Notes: generated from the letters alone by a model not told the origin. 64,000 bases of DNA from Paludibacterium yongneupense DSM 18731 (GCF_000422925.1 NZ_KE383961.1:64024-128023); one strand, 5' to 3'; positions 8,971-19,166 are shown, counted from the stretch's first letter. Translations and numbers: made by a program.

Positions 8971-11168
8971 GGCGCGACGGCTCCGGGTGCCAGCGGCGCG
9001 GGGGTCGGCGCCGGCACTGTCGTCGGCGCAGGGGCCAGCGGCGCCGGCATCGAGGGGGTCAGCAGGGTGCGCAGACCGCCGGGCATGGCATTGCGCACCG
9101 CGGCCGGATCGAAAGGCAGCTTGCTGGTCGCGGCCCTGTTGCTCTCGCCGATGATGTACTGATAGCGATCGGTCGCGATGGTCATCGCACCGAGGTCGTC
9201 GCGCACGATGGTCGGACGCAGGAAAACCAGCAGGTTGGTTTTGGTATGGGTACGGTTCTGATGCTTGAACAACCAGCCAAGCCAGGGGATGTCGCCAAGC
9301 AGCGGCACCTTGTCCTCGCTCACGCTGTCATTGTCCTGGATCAGCCCGCCGATCGCGATGACCCCGCCGTCATCGACGGTGACCGTGGTGTCTATGGTGC
9401 GGTAGTTGGTCGTCGGCCCGGCCGAGTTGCTCGCCGTACCGGCGGCGATCGCTGCCGCCTCCTGGTAGATGTGCATGCGAATGGCCCCGCCCTCGGAAAT
9501 CTGCGGCGTGATATCGAGCCGGTATCCGATGCGCTGGCGCGAATACGTATTGAACGGCGTCGCCGTGCTGGTGCTGGAGCTGGTCGCATATTGCCCGGTC
9601 AGGATCGGCACCTCCTGCCCGACCTGTATCGTCGCCGGCTGATTGTCGGTCGCCATGATGTTGGGGTTCGCCAGCAGATTGCCCTGCGCCTCGTTTTCCA
9701 GCAGGCTCGCCAGGGCGGCCATATTCAGCACGGTACCGATGCCGGGGATGGTGATGGTCCCTTTGGAGATGCCGATATTCAGACCGCTGCTGCTGCTCAG
9801 AGTGGTATAGCCGGTTGTGCTCCCATTGATGGTGCCCAGCGAAGGCGAGGTTTGCCCGGTCCAGTTGGTCCCCCCCACGATGCTGACCCCGCTCGATCCC
9901 AGCCCCCCGAGTGCCTGCCATTGCATGCCCAGATCGACGATGCGCGTGGCCGACACCTCCATCACCAGCGTCTCGACATAGACCTGGGCGCGGCGACGAT
10001 CGAGCAGATCGATCACATTGCGCAGATTGGCATACATCGCGTCCGGCACATTGAGGATCAGCGCATTGTTGGCACTGTCGGCCTGAATCAGCGAACCGGC
10101 CGAACCGGCCGCCACTTCGGCCACCGCCGTGGTCGCCGCGCCGGTGGCCGCACCGCCCGCGCCGGCGGTGGACGAGGCTGAGGACGAACCGGACGACATG
10201 TTTCCGTTCGATGAGCCGGTGGACGATGAATTCTGTCCCGCGCCAGCCGCCGAGGTCGGCAAGGATGCGCTGCGCGACACGGTGGTCGGCAGTTGCCCGG
10301 CATCAGACGCGAGCAGCGAGCGCAGGGCCTGCGCCACCCGCACCGCATCGGCATTTTTCAGGTAAATCACGCGCACATTCGCCCCGGCCTGCCCGGGCTG
10401 GTCTATCAGCTTGAGCAGGGACTTGACCTTGCCGACCTTGCTCGGGGTATCGGCGCGCACGAGCAGCAGATTGGCGCGGCCGTCGGCAACGATATTCACC
10501 TTGCCGCTGCCGCTGCCATCGCCGGCAGAGCTATCCTGCATCAGCTTGTTGAGGATGCTTGCCAACTCGATCGCCGAACCGTACTGGACCGGGATCACCG
10601 CCGTGTCGCCCTCGATCGCGCTATCGACGGTTTCGAGGATGGATTCGATGCGATTGAGGTTGTCGGCATAGTCGGTCACCACCAGCGCATTGCCCTGGGC
10701 GAAGACCGAAACCACATTATTGGGCGACACGATAGGGCGAATCACCGGCAGCAACTGGGTGGCATTGCCGTTTTTCAGGATGAAGACCTTGGTGATGAGC
10801 CGGTCGCCATCGTTTCGGTGCGGACTCCCCATGCCGGCATGCAGCTTGGCATCCGCCTCGGGGACGATCTTGATCACGCCGCGCCCGCTGACCGCCGAGA
10901 AGCCTTGCAGGCGCAGCGAGGACAGCATGATCTGATAGGCAAGTTCCTGCGGCACGGGATGCGCGGACACGATATTGACCGTTCCCTTGACGCGAGGATC
11001 GAGGATGAAGTTCTTCCCGGTGATCTGACCGATGGCGCGCACCACGGTTTCGATATCGGCGTTGACGAAATTGAGCATGACCGGCTCTGCTGCGACGGTT
11101 CGGGCCAGGCAGGCCAGTACCAGCGCGGCGGCGAGGCAGGACAAAGTGCGGCGATGAATTCGGATCAT
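8967..11168 (-). CDS. gspD: Type II secretion outer-membrane secretin GspD
   Basis: 733 aa from the ATG at 11168, which overlaps the gspC stop (ATGA) and begins a good signal peptide ending at TVAA-EPV. The N0 domain (about 28-110) and N1-N3 repeats are followed by the secretin beta-barrel domain (about 430-690), with the conserved VPLLGDIPWLGWLF segment. Two features are less usual. One is a long Ser/Gly/Ala-rich insertion at about 300-358, inside the N3 region. The other is a Pro/Ala-rich C-terminal tail (about 700-733) where a pilotin-binding S-domain would be in enterobacterial homologues. Confidence 0.96.
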   Translation of the reverse strand: MIRIHRRTLSCLAAALVLACLARTVAAEPVMLNFVNADIETVVRAIGQITGKNFILDPRVKGTVNIVSAHPVPQELAYQIMLSSLRLQGFSAVSGRGVIKIVPEADAKLHAGMGSPHRNDGDRLITKVFILKNGNATQLLPVIRPIVSPNNVVSVFAQGNALVVTDYADNLNRIESILETVDSAIEGDTAVIPVQYGSAIELASILNKLMQDSSAGDGSGSGKVNIVADGRANLLLVRADTPSKVGKVKSLLKLIDQPGQAGANVRVIYLKNADAVRVAQALRSLLASDAGQLPTTVSRSASLPTSAAGAGQNSSSTGSSNGNMSSGSSSASSTAGAGGAATGAATTAVAEVAAGSAGSLIQADSANNALILNVPDAMYANLRNVIDLLDRRRAQVYVETLVMEVSATRIVDLGMQWQALGGLGSSGVSIVGGTNWTGQTSPSLGTINGSTTGYTTLSSSSGLNIGISKGTITIPGIGTVLNMAALASLLENEAQGNLLANPNIMATDNQPATIQVGQEVPILTGQYATSSSTSTATPFNTYSRQRIGYRLDITPQISEGGAIRMHIYQEAAAIAAGTASNSAGPTTNYRTIDTTVTVDDGGVIAIGGLIQDNDSVSEDKVPLLGDIPWLGWLFKHQNRTHTKTNLLVFLRPTIVRDDLGAMTIATDRYQYIIGESNRAATSKLPFDPAAVRNAMPGGLRTLLTPSMPAPLAPAPTTVPAPTPAPLAPGAVAP

Positions 11169-11719
11169 GGGGTCCCTGGTGCAGGCAGAGGGGGGGGCGG
11201 TTGCAAAATATCGGACGACGACATCGAACCGGGGGCGGGGGCGCCGGGGGGAGAGGCAGTCGCGCTGCGCGCGGCGAGCAGGGACAGCAGTCGTTCGCCG
11301 TCGGCGGACGACATCACGGCGCCGTCCGCGGTCACCCGCTTGAGCGTCCACCCCCCGGCCGTCGTCGCACCGACGACAAGCGACGTCTCATGCCCGCCCT
11401 CGTCCACGATGACGAAGCCGGGTGATGCGCCTTGCGGTGCATACACGCCGACCACGCTCAGGGGCGGCGGCGTCTCCTGCCGACGCACGACCTCCCCGAA
11501 CCAGTGCTGCGCGGTGATGCGGGCGACGGCGGCACGCGGGGCCGGTGCCGTCAGCGACCACCGCACGAAAGGGGCCGGTGCCAGCAACCACGACATGGCG
11601 GCGCCCAGGCAGACCAGTGCCGCGGCACCGGCTAGCAAAGGGAGCATGAATGCGATCCGGCCGGCCGAAACGCCGCCGTTCACCATCAACCTCGCTCTCC
11701 ACCGCCACGGTTGCGACAT
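11165..11719 (-). CDS. gspC: Type II secretion system protein GspC
   Basis: 184 aa and the first gene of the operon. A cytoplasmic N-terminus and one membrane helix (LPLLAGAAALVCLGAAMSWLL) precede the homology region with the typical HWFGE and LSVVGVYAP segments, which contacts the N0 domain of GspD. It ends in a Pro-rich tail and lacks the C-terminal PDZ domain found in many GspC proteins. AAAGGAACGAA before the ATG is a good ribosome binding site. GspC connects the inner-membrane platform to the secretin. Confidence 0.88.
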   Translation of the reverse strand: MSQPWRWRARLMVNGGVSAGRIAFMLPLLAGAAALVCLGAAMSWLLAPAPFVRWSLTAPAPRAAVARITAQHWFGEVVRRQETPPPLSVVGVYAPQGASPGFVIVDEGGHETSLVVGATTAGGWTLKRVTADGAVMSSADGERLLSLLAARSATASPPGAPAPGSMSSSDILQPPPPLPAPGTP

Positions 11720-11982
11720 TTCGTTCCTTTTTCTGAGCGAGCTTCAAGCATAAGAAGACTGACGCGGTAACGACAAGTGGCCCTTGGACCAGTAAGTAGC
11801 CGGCGACAGCCCCGGCGCGTTCGTCTCCCCGCCGCGCCGACCGCGCGCAGGGATCCGTATTTACAGTTCTAGCGGATATTAAAGCCAGGTATACATGAGA
11901 AACAAGGGAAGCCGGTCGAACGGGGTGGGAAACAAGCCGCAGAAAACGCCCTGCCGGCGCCCGCAGGCGCCGGCAGGGACGG
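11720..11982 (-). other. Intergenic region upstream of the gsp operon
   Basis: 263 bp between gspC and the acyl-CoA dehydrogenase gene, both on the minus strand. It must hold the main promoter of the twelve-gene secretion operon. AT-rich patches occur near 11860-11890, but I could not identify a convincing -35/-10 pair, and no inverted repeat stands out. No open reading frame with coding character was seen. Confidence 0.4.
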
Positions 11983-13764
11983 TCAGAACTGCGCTTCGTC
12001 CAGCGCCATAACGCTGGCGGCGCCATCGGTAATGGCCGCGGCCAGCCCATGCGTGCGCGGCAGCAAGTGCTCGCCGTAAAAGCGGGCGATCATCAATTTG
12101 GTACGCAGGAAAGCGACATCGTCGTCGCCGTCGCTCAGACGCTGCGAGGCAACCAGCGCCGCACGCCCCATCTGCCAGCCGCCGAGCACCAGGCCCATCA
12201 GGTGCAGGAAAGGCACCGCCCCCGCCGCGGGCAACTGCGGATCGTCGCCGTAATTGGCCAGGATGAAGTCGACGCAGCGACCGGCATGGGCTGCAGCCAG
12301 CCCCAGATTGTTCGCCAGCGACGCCAGTCCTATCGCATGCAGCTTCTCGACGGTGACGACCACCTCGGTCAGCAGCGTGCGCGCGGTGCGCCCGTGCTCG
12401 CTCGCGATCTTGCGTCCGATCAGATCGAGCGCCTGAATGCCGGTCGTGCCCTCATAGATCGACGTGATACGCGAATCGCGGAAATACTGGGCCACGCCCG
12501 CGTCTTCGATATAGCCGCTACCGCCGTGAATCTGCATCGCCAGCGACGTGATTTCAGTGGCTTGTTCGGTATTCCACCCCTTGACGATGGGAATGAGAAA
12601 ATTCAGCAACGACTGATTGCGCGCGCGTTCGCTCTCGACCGGATGCCGCGCCGCGCGGTCCAGCGCCGCCGCCGCGTAGCAGGCCAGGGCGCGTTGAGCC
12701 TCGATCTGGGCGCGCATGGTCAATAGCATGCGCCGCACATCGGGGTGACGAATGATGGGTACGCTGTCCGGCGAATCGAGGCCGATGCCGCGGCACTGCA
12801 CCCGCTCGCGCGCATACTCGACCGCCTTCTGGTAGGCGCGCTCGGAAACCGCCATCCCTTCGACCCCCACGCCGAGACGCGCGTGATTCATCATGGTGAA
12901 CATATAGGCGAGCCCCTTGTGCGCCTCGCCCACGAGGTAGCCGATCGCGCCGCCGCCGTCACCGTAGCTGAGTACGGCAGTAGGGCTGCCGTGGATGCCG
13001 AGTTTGTGCTCCAGCGACACGCAACGCACATCGTTGCGCTCGCCGAGGCTGCCGTCGGCATCGACCAGGAATTTGGGCACCAGAAACAGCGAGATGCCTT
13101 TCACTCCGGGCGGAGCATCCGGCAAGCGCGCGAGCACCAGATGCACGATGTTGGCGGCCATGTCGTGGTCGCCCCAGGTGATGAAGATTTTCTGCCCGCT
13201 GATACGATAGCGGCCTTCGGCATCCGGCGTCGCCTTGCAGCGCACTTGCGCCAGATCCGATCCGGCCTGCGGCTCGGTCAGGTCCATCGTACCGGTCCAT
13301 TCGCCGCTGGCCATGCGCGGCAGATAAAGCGCGCGCAGTTCTTCCGAAGCGTGGTGGTGCAGCGTCTCGATGGCACCGAGAGTCAGCATCGGCGCCAGAG
13401 AAAAAGCCAGATTGGACGAGCACCACATTTCTTCGGCGGCCAGGGCCACCAGTGCCGGCAAGCCCTGCCCGCCATATTCGGCCGGTGCGCGAAGCCCCAC
13501 CCAGCCGGCGTCGACATACTCCTTCCACGCCGCCTTGAACTCGGGCGGAGCCGTCACGCCGGATGCATCCCAGCGCGAACCCTTGTCCCCGGCCACATTG
13601 GTCGGGGCAAGCACGCCTTCGGCGAACTTGGCTGCCTCCTCCAGAATGGCGTCCACCAGATCAACCGAGCAATCCTCATACCCGGGCAGCGAGCAGACCG
13701 CAGCCAGATCGGCCAGTTCGTTGAGGGCAAAACGGATATCCTTCAGCGGTGCGTGGTAAATCAT
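11983..13764 (-). CDS. Acyl-CoA dehydrogenase with C-terminal extension (DmdC/FadE-like)
   Basis: 593 aa, longer than classical 380-aa acyl-CoA dehydrogenases because of an extra C-terminal domain (about 470-593). Typical motifs include [12 protein letters not shown] at the FAD/substrate site and the [18 protein letters not shown] segment with the catalytic Glu region. The family covers acyl-CoA dehydrogenases of fatty acid oxidation and 3-methylmercaptopropionyl-CoA dehydrogenase (DmdC), and the substrate cannot be decided here. It lies downstream of etfB-etfA on the same strand but after their terminator. The flavoprotein electrons would pass to EtfAB. Confidence 0.88.
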   Translation of the reverse strand: MIYHAPLKDIRFALNELADLAAVCSLPGYEDCSVDLVDAILEEAAKFAEGVLAPTNVAGDKGSRWDASGVTAPPEFKAAWKEYVDAGWVGLRAPAEYGGQGLPALVALAAEEMWCSSNLAFSLAPMLTLGAIETLHHHASEELRALYLPRMASGEWTGTMDLTEPQAGSDLAQVRCKATPDAEGRYRISGQKIFITWGDHDMAANIVHLVLARLPDAPPGVKGISLFLVPKFLVDADGSLGERNDVRCVSLEHKLGIHGSPTAVLSYGDGGGAIGYLVGEAHKGLAYMFTMMNHARLGVGVEGMAVSERAYQKAVEYARERVQCRGIGLDSPDSVPIIRHPDVRRMLLTMRAQIEAQRALACYAAAALDRAARHPVESERARNQSLLNFLIPIVKGWNTEQATEITSLAMQIHGGSGYIEDAGVAQYFRDSRITSIYEGTTGIQALDLIGRKIASEHGRTARTLLTEVVVTVEKLHAIGLASLANNLGLAAAHAGRCVDFILANYGDDPQLPAAGAVPFLHLMGLVLGGWQMGRAALVASQRLSDGDDDVAFLRTKLMIARFYGEHLLPRTHGLAAAITDGAASVMALDEAQF

Positions 13765-13814
13765 CGATTTCTCCTTGCAGCATCGTGATATGAAACCAAT
13801 CCGGTCCGGCGCAG

Positions 13815-13843
13815 ATAAAAAAAGGGCGGCCCCGAGGCCGCCC
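13815..13843 (-). terminator. Rho-independent terminator after etfA
   Basis: Perfect 8-bp GC stem (GGGCGGCC at 13824-13831 with GGCCGCCC at 13836-13843) and a CCGA loop. On the minus strand it is followed by a run of T (plus-strand A at 13817-13823). It lies just beyond the etfA stop codon and separates etfBA from the acyl-CoA dehydrogenase gene. Confidence 0.88.
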
Positions 13844-13848
13844 TGCTT

Positions 13849-14787
13849 TCATGCCTGGCCGAGTTCCGCCATTAATTCCGGCACAATCGTAAACAGGTCC
13901 CCGACGATCCCGTAGTCGGCCACCTGGAAAATCGGCGCGTCTTCGTCCTTGTTGATGGCGACGATCACCTTGGAATCCTTCATTCCAGCCACGTGCTGGA
14001 TGGCGCCGGAAATGCCCAGGGCTAAGTACAGTTCAGGTGCGACCACCTTGCCGGTCTGGCCGACCTGATAGTCGTTGGGCGCATAACCGGCGTCGACCGC
14101 CGCCCGCGTCGCGCCGATGGCGGCGCCCAGACGATCGGCCAGGGGGTCGAGCACGGCGTGGAACTGCTCGGCAGATCCAAGCGCACGCCCCCCCGAAACG
14201 ATGACCCGTGCATTGGCGAGCTCGGGGCGATCGAGTTTGATCAGCGCTTCGGACACAAATTCGGACACGCCACTGTCGCCGCCCGCCGCAACCGGCTCCA
14301 GTATGGCCGCGCCCGTACCGGACGGCGCATCAAAGGCGGTGGTGCGTACCGAAATCACCTTGACCGGATCGGAGGACTGCACGGTCGCCATGACGTTGCC
14401 GGCATAGATCGGGTGCACGAAGGTATCGGCGGCTTCGACCGCGACCACATCCGAGATTTGCGCCACGTCGAGCAAGGCGGCAACGCGCGGCAAGAAATTT
14501 TTCCCGAAGGTCGTGGCCGGAGCCAGGATATGGCTATAACCAGCGGCCAGACTCACGGCCAGAGCGGCCAGGTTCTCGGCCAGTCCGTGAGCATAAATGG
14601 CGGCATCGGCCACCCGCACCCGTGCGACGCCCTCGACGGCCGCAGCGGCGCGGGCCACGTCCTGGCAATCCAGCCCGGCGACCAGTACATCGACCTCACC
14701 GCCGATGGCGCGAGCCGCGGCAACGGTATTGAGGGTGCTCGCCTTGAGGTTCAGGTTGTCGTGTTCTGCGATAACGAGAATAGCCAT
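13849..14787 (-). CDS. etfA: Electron transfer flavoprotein alpha subunit
   Basis: 312 aa. It has the ETF alpha N-terminal domain and the C-terminal FAD-binding domain, with GGRALGS near 200 and the [21 protein letters not shown] signature near 255-275. With EtfB it carries electrons from acyl-CoA dehydrogenases to ETF-quinone oxidoreductase. It starts one base after the etfB stop, and a strong terminator follows. Confidence 0.96.
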   Translation of the reverse strand: MAILVIAEHDNLNLKASTLNTVAAARAIGGEVDVLVAGLDCQDVARAAAAVEGVARVRVADAAIYAHGLAENLAALAVSLAAGYSHILAPATTFGKNFLPRVAALLDVAQISDVVAVEAADTFVHPIYAGNVMATVQSSDPVKVISVRTTAFDAPSGTGAAILEPVAAGGDSGVSEFVSEALIKLDRPELANARVIVSGGRALGSAEQFHAVLDPLADRLGAAIGATRAAVDAGYAPNDYQVGQTGKVVAPELYLALGISGAIQHVAGMKDSKVIVAINKDEDAPIFQVADYGIVGDLFTIVPELMAELGQA

Positions 14788-14788
14788 G

Positions 14789-15535
14789 TCATAGCACCTT
14801 TGCTTCGTTCTTGAGTTTGGCCACCAGCTCGGCGGCAGTTGCGACCTTGATGCCGGCTTTGCGCGGCGACGGCTCGGCCAACTTCAGGGTCTTCAGCCGC
14901 GGCGCGATATCGACGCCCAGCTCGGCGACGGTCAGCTTCTCCAGCGGTTTCTTCTTGGCTGCCATGATGTTCGGCAGTTTGACGAAACGCGGTTCGTTCA
15001 AACGCAGATCGGCGGTCACCACCGCCGGCAGCGTCAGCTTGACCGTCTGCGCGCCGCCGTCGACTTCGCGCGTTACCGTCACGCTGTCGCTCAGCTCGAC
15101 CCTGGACGCGGCCGATCCCAGCCCCCAGCCCAACAGGGCAGAGACCATCTGTCCGGTCTGGTTGGCATCGTCGTCGATCGCCTGCTTGCCCAGCAGCAAT
15201 AGCCCCGGCTGCTCGCGGCGCGCAACGGCCGCCAGCAGCTTGGCCACGGCCAGGGGCTGCAACTCGGCATCGGTTTCAACATGAACGGCACGGTCGGCCC
15301 CCATCGCCAGCGCGGTGCGCAACGTTTCCTCGCACTGCTTGACGCCGAGCGATACGGCAACGATTTCGGCAACCTTGCCCGCTTCTTTCAGTCGTACGGC
15401 CTCTTCGACGGCGATCTCATCGAACGGATTCATCGACATTTTTACGTTGGCAATATCAACGTCGGAGCCATCGGACTTAACCCGGACTTGCACGTTGTAA
15501 TCGACAACGCGCTTTACAGCGACTAGAACTTTCAT
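14789..15535 (-). CDS. etfB: Electron transfer flavoprotein beta subunit
   Basis: 248 aa, the usual length. The N-terminus [20 protein letters not shown] and the conserved [16 protein letters not shown] and GADRAVHV segments are typical of EtfB, which binds AMP and docks the dehydrogenases. First gene of the etfBA pair. The upstream 250 bp must contain its promoter. Confidence 0.96.
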   Translation of the reverse strand: MKVLVAVKRVVDYNVQVRVKSDGSDVDIANVKMSMNPFDEIAVEEAVRLKEAGKVAEIVAVSLGVKQCEETLRTALAMGADRAVHVETDAELQPLAVAKLLAAVARREQPGLLLLGKQAIDDDANQTGQMVSALLGWGLGSAASRVELSDSVTVTREVDGGAQTVKLTLPAVVTADLRLNEPRFVKLPNIMAAKKKPLEKLTVAELGVDIAPRLKTLKLAEPSPRKAGIKVATAAELVAKLKNEAKVL

Positions 15536-15788
15536 ATTCCTCCAGCGAGCATCTCTGGGTTATCAAATAGGGCGGCATATTGCCGATGCGACAGCTGAAA
15601 GCCTGCTCCCAGGCCCCCAGGACGGCACGCACCCCAGGCCAACAAACGTTTGATTGAAGTATGACATGCACATCATCGCAAATTAAACACTAGACTGTGA
15701 TAGTACGATATTTCCCAACGGTTTGCATTGCACAAGGTCCAGGTGCAGTGCCGCGCTTGATTAACGTCACATAACAGGAAACCCGGAC
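15536..15788. other. Divergent promoter region between etfB and the MaoC-type hydratase gene
   Basis: 253 bp with no coding signal. It contains the perfect palindrome CAAACGTTTG (15643-15652), about 110 bp upstream of etfB. Right-hand bases near 15660-15710 are AT-rich, compatible with promoters in either direction. A ribosome binding site AACAGGAAA precedes the hydratase ATG. Confidence 0.45.
15643..15652. promoter_or_regulatory. Palindrome CAAACGTTTG upstream of etfBA, possible fatty-acid regulator site
   Basis: A perfect 10-bp palindrome lies in the divergent region between two fatty-acid oxidation genes. TetR-type regulators of beta-oxidation such as PsrA bind sites built from CAAAC/GTTTG halves, normally with a short spacer that is absent here. 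The resemblance is therefore suggestive only. Confidence 0.3.
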
Positions 15789-16208
15789 ATGACCGTATTC
15801 TTCGAAGACATCCAGCTTGGCGACAGCGCCCAGTATGCCAAGACCATCACCGAGGCCGACATTCTGCTTTTCGCCGCGGTCTCGGGCGACAACAATTCCG
15901 TCCATTTGAACCAGGAATACGCGGAAACCACGCCATTCAAGGGACGCATCGCCCACGGCATGCTCACTGCCAGCCTGATATCGACGGTGCTCGGCACGCG
16001 TCTGCCCGGCGAAGGTGCGATCTACCTGTCGCAGTCGACGCGCTTCAAGGCGCCGGTGCGCATCGGTCAGACCGTCACCGCCCGCGTCACGGTCAAAGAG
16101 CTCGACGCGGCCCGCAAGCGCGTCACCTTCCAGACCGAATGCCGCGTCGGCGAGCAGGTCGTACTGGAAGGCGAATCCCTGGTCATCGCACCCTCGCGCC
16201 CGCAGTGA
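15789..16208 (+). CDS. MaoC-family (R)-specific enoyl-CoA hydratase (PhaJ-like)
   Basis: 139 aa with a single hot-dog fold. The hydratase signature is clear: SGDNNSVHLN (catalytic Asp) followed by GRIAHGML (catalytic His) at about 36-65. Such enzymes hydrate trans-2-enoyl-CoA to (R)-3-hydroxyacyl-CoA, linking beta-oxidation to polyhydroxyalkanoate or to other acyl pathways. It is divergent from etfBA. Its 3' end overlaps queG tail-to-tail by 26 bp. Confidence 0.88.
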   Translation: MTVFFEDIQLGDSAQYAKTITEADILLFAAVSGDNNSVHLNQEYAETTPFKGRIAHGMLTASLISTVLGTRLPGEGAIYLSQSTRFKAPVRIGQTVTARVTVKELDAARKRVTFQTECRVGEQVVLEGESLVIAPSRPQ

Positions 16209-17283
16209 CCGCCAGAGCGTGCCGCCCCAGCGCCCAGGCGACATGCTCGCGCACGACAGCGTCCGGGTCCTCGCTCCGCGCCTCCAGCGCCGCAACGACT
16301 TCGGCGCTGGTCGGCGCATTGCCGAGGCCGACCGCCAGATTGCGCAGCCACTTGCCATAGCCGATGCGATAAATCGCACTGCCGGCGAGCCGCTCGTGAA
16401 AATCGGCCTCGCTCCAGGCGAAAAGCTCAACCAGCCGCGAGCGGTCCAGTCCGTTGCGCACCGCAAAATCGGCTTCGGCGGTATCGACGGCGAAGCGGTT
16501 CCACGGACAGTGCAGCTGGCAGTCGTCGCAACCATAGACCCGGTTACCGATGAGACTGCGCCATTCGAGCGGGATGGAGCCGTCCAGTTCGATGGTCAGG
16601 TAAGAAATGCAGCGGCGGGCGTCGACCTGATAAGGCGCGACGATGGCCCCGGTCGGACAGACGTCGAGACAGCGCCGACACTGGCCGCAGTGCCCGCTCG
16701 TCGCCTCGTCCGGCGGCAAGGGCAAATCCGTGAACAGCTCACCGAGAAAGAACAGCGATCCCTGATCACGCGTCAACAGCAGGGTATGCTTGCCTCGCCA
16801 GCCCAGGCCTGACTGCGCCGCCAGCGCGACCTCCGCCACCGGCGCGCTGTCGGTAAACACGCGGTGCCCGAATTCGCCGACGGCGCCGGCGATGCGCCGT
16901 GCCAGCTGCTGCAGGCGCGCGCGCAACACTTTGTGATAGTCGCGCCCGAGCGCATAGCGCGAGATATAGGCGCTTGTCCCCTCTTCCAGCACGCTGCGCG
17001 CATCGCGCGCCCCGCCCGGCCAATAATTCATGCGCGCCGTTATAATGGTAAGCGTGCCGGGAAGCAGCTGCCGCGGTTCGACCCGTTTATGCCCATGGCG
17101 CTGCATATACTCCATTTCACCGTGATAGCCGGCTGCCAGCCAGGCATCGAGCTCGCGCGCCGCCTCGGCGGGTAGCTCGGCACGGCTGATGCGGGCATCG
17201 GCAAAACCCAGTTCGCGCGCCCAGGCTTTGATTTGGCTCGCCAGTTCCGGATAATCCGGTTTTTGAAAGGAATTCTCGTTCAT
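16183..17283 (-). CDS. queG: Epoxyqueuosine reductase QueG
   Basis: 366 aa cobalamin-dependent enzyme that reduces epoxyqueuosine to queuosine in tRNA. Two 4Fe-4S motifs are present: CGQCRRCLDVCP and, after the NRVYGCDDC segment, CxxCxxxCP (CDDCQLHCP). The N-terminus AGYHGEMEYMQRHGHKR is diagnostic. The ATG at 17283 aligns with known QueG proteins, although no good ribosome binding site precedes it. That ATG shares the CATG tetranucleotide with the tsaE start on the other strand. Confidence 0.94.
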   Translation of the reverse strand: MNENSFQKPDYPELASQIKAWARELGFADARISRAELPAEAARELDAWLAAGYHGEMEYMQRHGHKRVEPRQLLPGTLTIITARMNYWPGGARDARSVLEEGTSAYISRYALGRDYHKVLRARLQQLARRIAGAVGEFGHRVFTDSAPVAEVALAAQSGLGWRGKHTLLLTRDQGSLFFLGELFTDLPLPPDEATSGHCGQCRRCLDVCPTGAIVAPYQVDARRCISYLTIELDGSIPLEWRSLIGNRVYGCDDCQLHCPWNRFAVDTAEADFAVRNGLDRSRLVELFAWSEADFHERLAGSAIYRIGYGKWLRNLAVGLGNAPTSAEVVAALEARSEDPDAVVREHVAWALGRHALAVTAGARVR

Positions 17284-17776
17284 GGGTATCGATGATAGCA
17301 GCGAATGCAGCGGGCGCTTGCCGGACGAAGCGGCGACCCGGGCGCTGGGCGCCGCCCTCGCCCTCGCCATCGCACCCGGCATGTCCATCCGCCTGCAAGG
17401 CGATCTCGGCGCCGGCAAGACCACGCTGACCCGCGCCCTTCTTGCCGAATGCGGTTACGCCGGCAAGGTGAAGAGCCCGACATATACCCTGGTTGAAAGT
17501 TACTCTCTGCCCGCGATGACGGTCCACCATTTCGACCTCTACCGTTTCGCCGACCCGCAAGAGTGGGATGACTCCGGATTCAGCGACTATTTCGCACCGG
17601 ACACGCTCTGCCTGATCGAATGGCCGGATAAAGCCGGAACCCTGCTGCCGGCGGCCGATATCGAATTACGACTTGAGGTCGAAGGCGAAGGCCGGTGTTA
17701 CCATATCAAAGCATTAACAGAAACAGGACTCGCATGTCTGAAACGCCTTTCGACCCAGGCCGTCGGCAACTGCTGA
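17282..17776 (+). CDS. tsaE: tRNA threonylcarbamoyladenosine biosynthesis ATPase TsaE
   Basis: 164 aa. P-loop GDLGAGKTT at 40-48, then [11 protein letters not shown] and VHHFDLYRF, all signature segments of TsaE, the ATPase that recycles the TsaB-TsaD complex making t6A37 in tRNA. GAAAGGAA 11-18 bases before the ATG supports the start. It overlaps amiC by 43 bp, the same tsaE-amiC order as in many proteobacteria. Confidence 0.95.
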   Translation: MGIDDSSECSGRLPDEAATRALGAALALAIAPGMSIRLQGDLGAGKTTLTRALLAECGYAGKVKSPTYTLVESYSLPAMTVHHFDLYRFADPQEWDDSGFSDYFAPDTLCLIEWPDKAGTLLPAADIELRLEVEGEGRCYHIKALTETGLACLKRLSTQAVGNC

Positions 17777-18969
17777 ATCTCGCCGCCGCCACTTTCCTGC
17801 TATCGGTCAGCCGCGCGGGGATGGCCGCCGACGACACGCAGATCGTCGCCGTGCGCGTGTGGCCCTCGTCGACCTATACCCGCGTCACGCTGGAAACCAG
17901 CGACGCCATAAAATTCAAGCAATTCACCGTCACCGGCCCGGACCGGCTGGTCATCGACCTCGAAGGCGTGCGCCTCAACGGCATTCTCAAAGAGATCAAC
18001 GCCCAGATCAGTTCGGCAGACCCCTTCATCAAGACCGCGCGCGCCGGCCAGTTCAACCCCGACACCGTGCGCCTGGTGCTGGAGCTGAAAAACGCGGTGC
18101 GCCCACAGCTGTTCACACTGGCTCCGGTTGCCGGTTTCCGCAACCGGCTGGTGATCGACCTTTATCCGGTCGCGGCGCAGGATGACCCGCTGCTCAGCTT
18201 GTTGGAGGATTACAACAAGGGCAAGCTGCGCGAACCCGATGTGCAGACACGACCGAAAACCGATCGCAGCCGGCCCATCCTGGTCATGATCGACCCCGGC
18301 CACGGCGGGGAAGACCCTGGCGCGACCGGACCGAGCGGCACCCACGAGAAGAACGTGGTGCTGCAGATCGGGCATCTTCTGCGCGACAAAATCAACGACA
18401 GCGGCAAGATGCGGGCCTTCATGACCCGCGAGGACGATGTTTTCATTCCGCTCGGCGTCCGCGTCGCCAAGGCGCGCAAACTGAACGCCGACCTGTTCAT
18501 CTCAATCCACGCCGACGCCTTCCTGACGCCGGCGGCCCGCGGCGCATCGGTCTTCGCCCTGTCGGAGCAGGGGGCCACCAGTACGGCAGCCCGCTATCTG
18601 GCCAAAACGCAGAACGATTCGGACCTGATCGGCGGCGTCAAGATCGCCACCCGCGACCGCTATCTCGCACACACCCTGTTCGATCTGACACAGACGGCAA
18701 CCATCAACGACAGCCTGAAGCTTGGGCGTGCGGTGCTCGGACAGGTTGGCAATCTGAACAGGCTGCACAAGGGGCGGGTGGAGCAAGCGGGGTTTGCCGT
18801 GCTCAAGGCGCCGGACATTCCGTCCATCCTGGTCGAGACCGCCTTCATCAGCAACCCGGAAGAGGAACAGCGACTGCTTGACAGCGACTTCCAGCAAAAA
18901 ATGGCAGAAGCGATTTTCTCGGGGGTAAGGACCTACTTCGCCCAGGGTGCGCCGATCGCGAACGCCTGA
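17734..18969 (+). CDS. amiC: N-acetylmuramoyl-L-alanine amidase AmiC
   Basis: 411 aa periplasmic zinc amidase that splits septal peptidoglycan at cell separation. A twin-arginine signal ([15 protein letters not shown]) is followed by an AMIN domain (about 38-140) and an amidase_3 domain (about 185-405). Zinc ligands are seen in [10 protein letters not shown], the Glu of THEKN and the His of SIHAD, with the catalytic Glu in LVETAFISN. The ATG at 17734 has AACAGGA upstream and begins the Tat signal. It overlaps tsaE, so translation is probably coupled. Confidence 0.95.
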   Translation: MSETPFDPGRRQLLNLAAATFLLSVSRAGMAADDTQIVAVRVWPSSTYTRVTLETSDAIKFKQFTVTGPDRLVIDLEGVRLNGILKEINAQISSADPFIKTARAGQFNPDTVRLVLELKNAVRPQLFTLAPVAGFRNRLVIDLYPVAAQDDPLLSLLEDYNKGKLREPDVQTRPKTDRSRPILVMIDPGHGGEDPGATGPSGTHEKNVVLQIGHLLRDKINDSGKMRAFMTREDDVFIPLGVRVAKARKLNADLFISIHADAFLTPAARGASVFALSEQGATSTAARYLAKTQNDSDLIGGVKIATRDRYLAHTLFDLTQTATINDSLKLGRAVLGQVGNLNRLHKGRVEQAGFAVLKAPDIPSILVETAFISNPEEEQRLLDSDFQQKMAEAIFSGVRTYFAQGAPIANA

Positions 18970-18972
18970 AGC

Positions 18973-19161
18973 TCAGACGCCCGACTCTTCGCTGTCGGGC
19001 GAATCTTCACTCGCGGGGACGCGAAAGCTCTCGCTGGCCCAAGCCCCAAGGTCGATAGTCTTGCAGCGCTCGCTGCAGAAGGGCCGAAAGGCGCTGGCCG
19101 GCTCCCAGCGCACGCTTGCGCCGCAGGTGGGACAGGTTACGGTAAGAACGCGAGGCGGCAT
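18973..19161 (-). CDS. yacG: Zinc-binding DNA gyrase inhibitor YacG
   Basis: 62 aa. A single four-Cys zinc finger: CPTC near residue 10, then CSERC near 29 in the [19 protein letters not shown] segment, diagnostic for YacG. In E. coli it binds GyrB and inhibits gyrase. Last gene of the pilB-pilC-pilD-coaE-zapD-yacG series, five bases after zapD. Confidence 0.95.
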   Translation of the reverse strand: MPPRVLTVTCPTCGASVRWEPASAFRPFCSERCKTIDLGAWASESFRVPASEDSPDSEESGV

Positions 19162-19166
19162 GGGAA

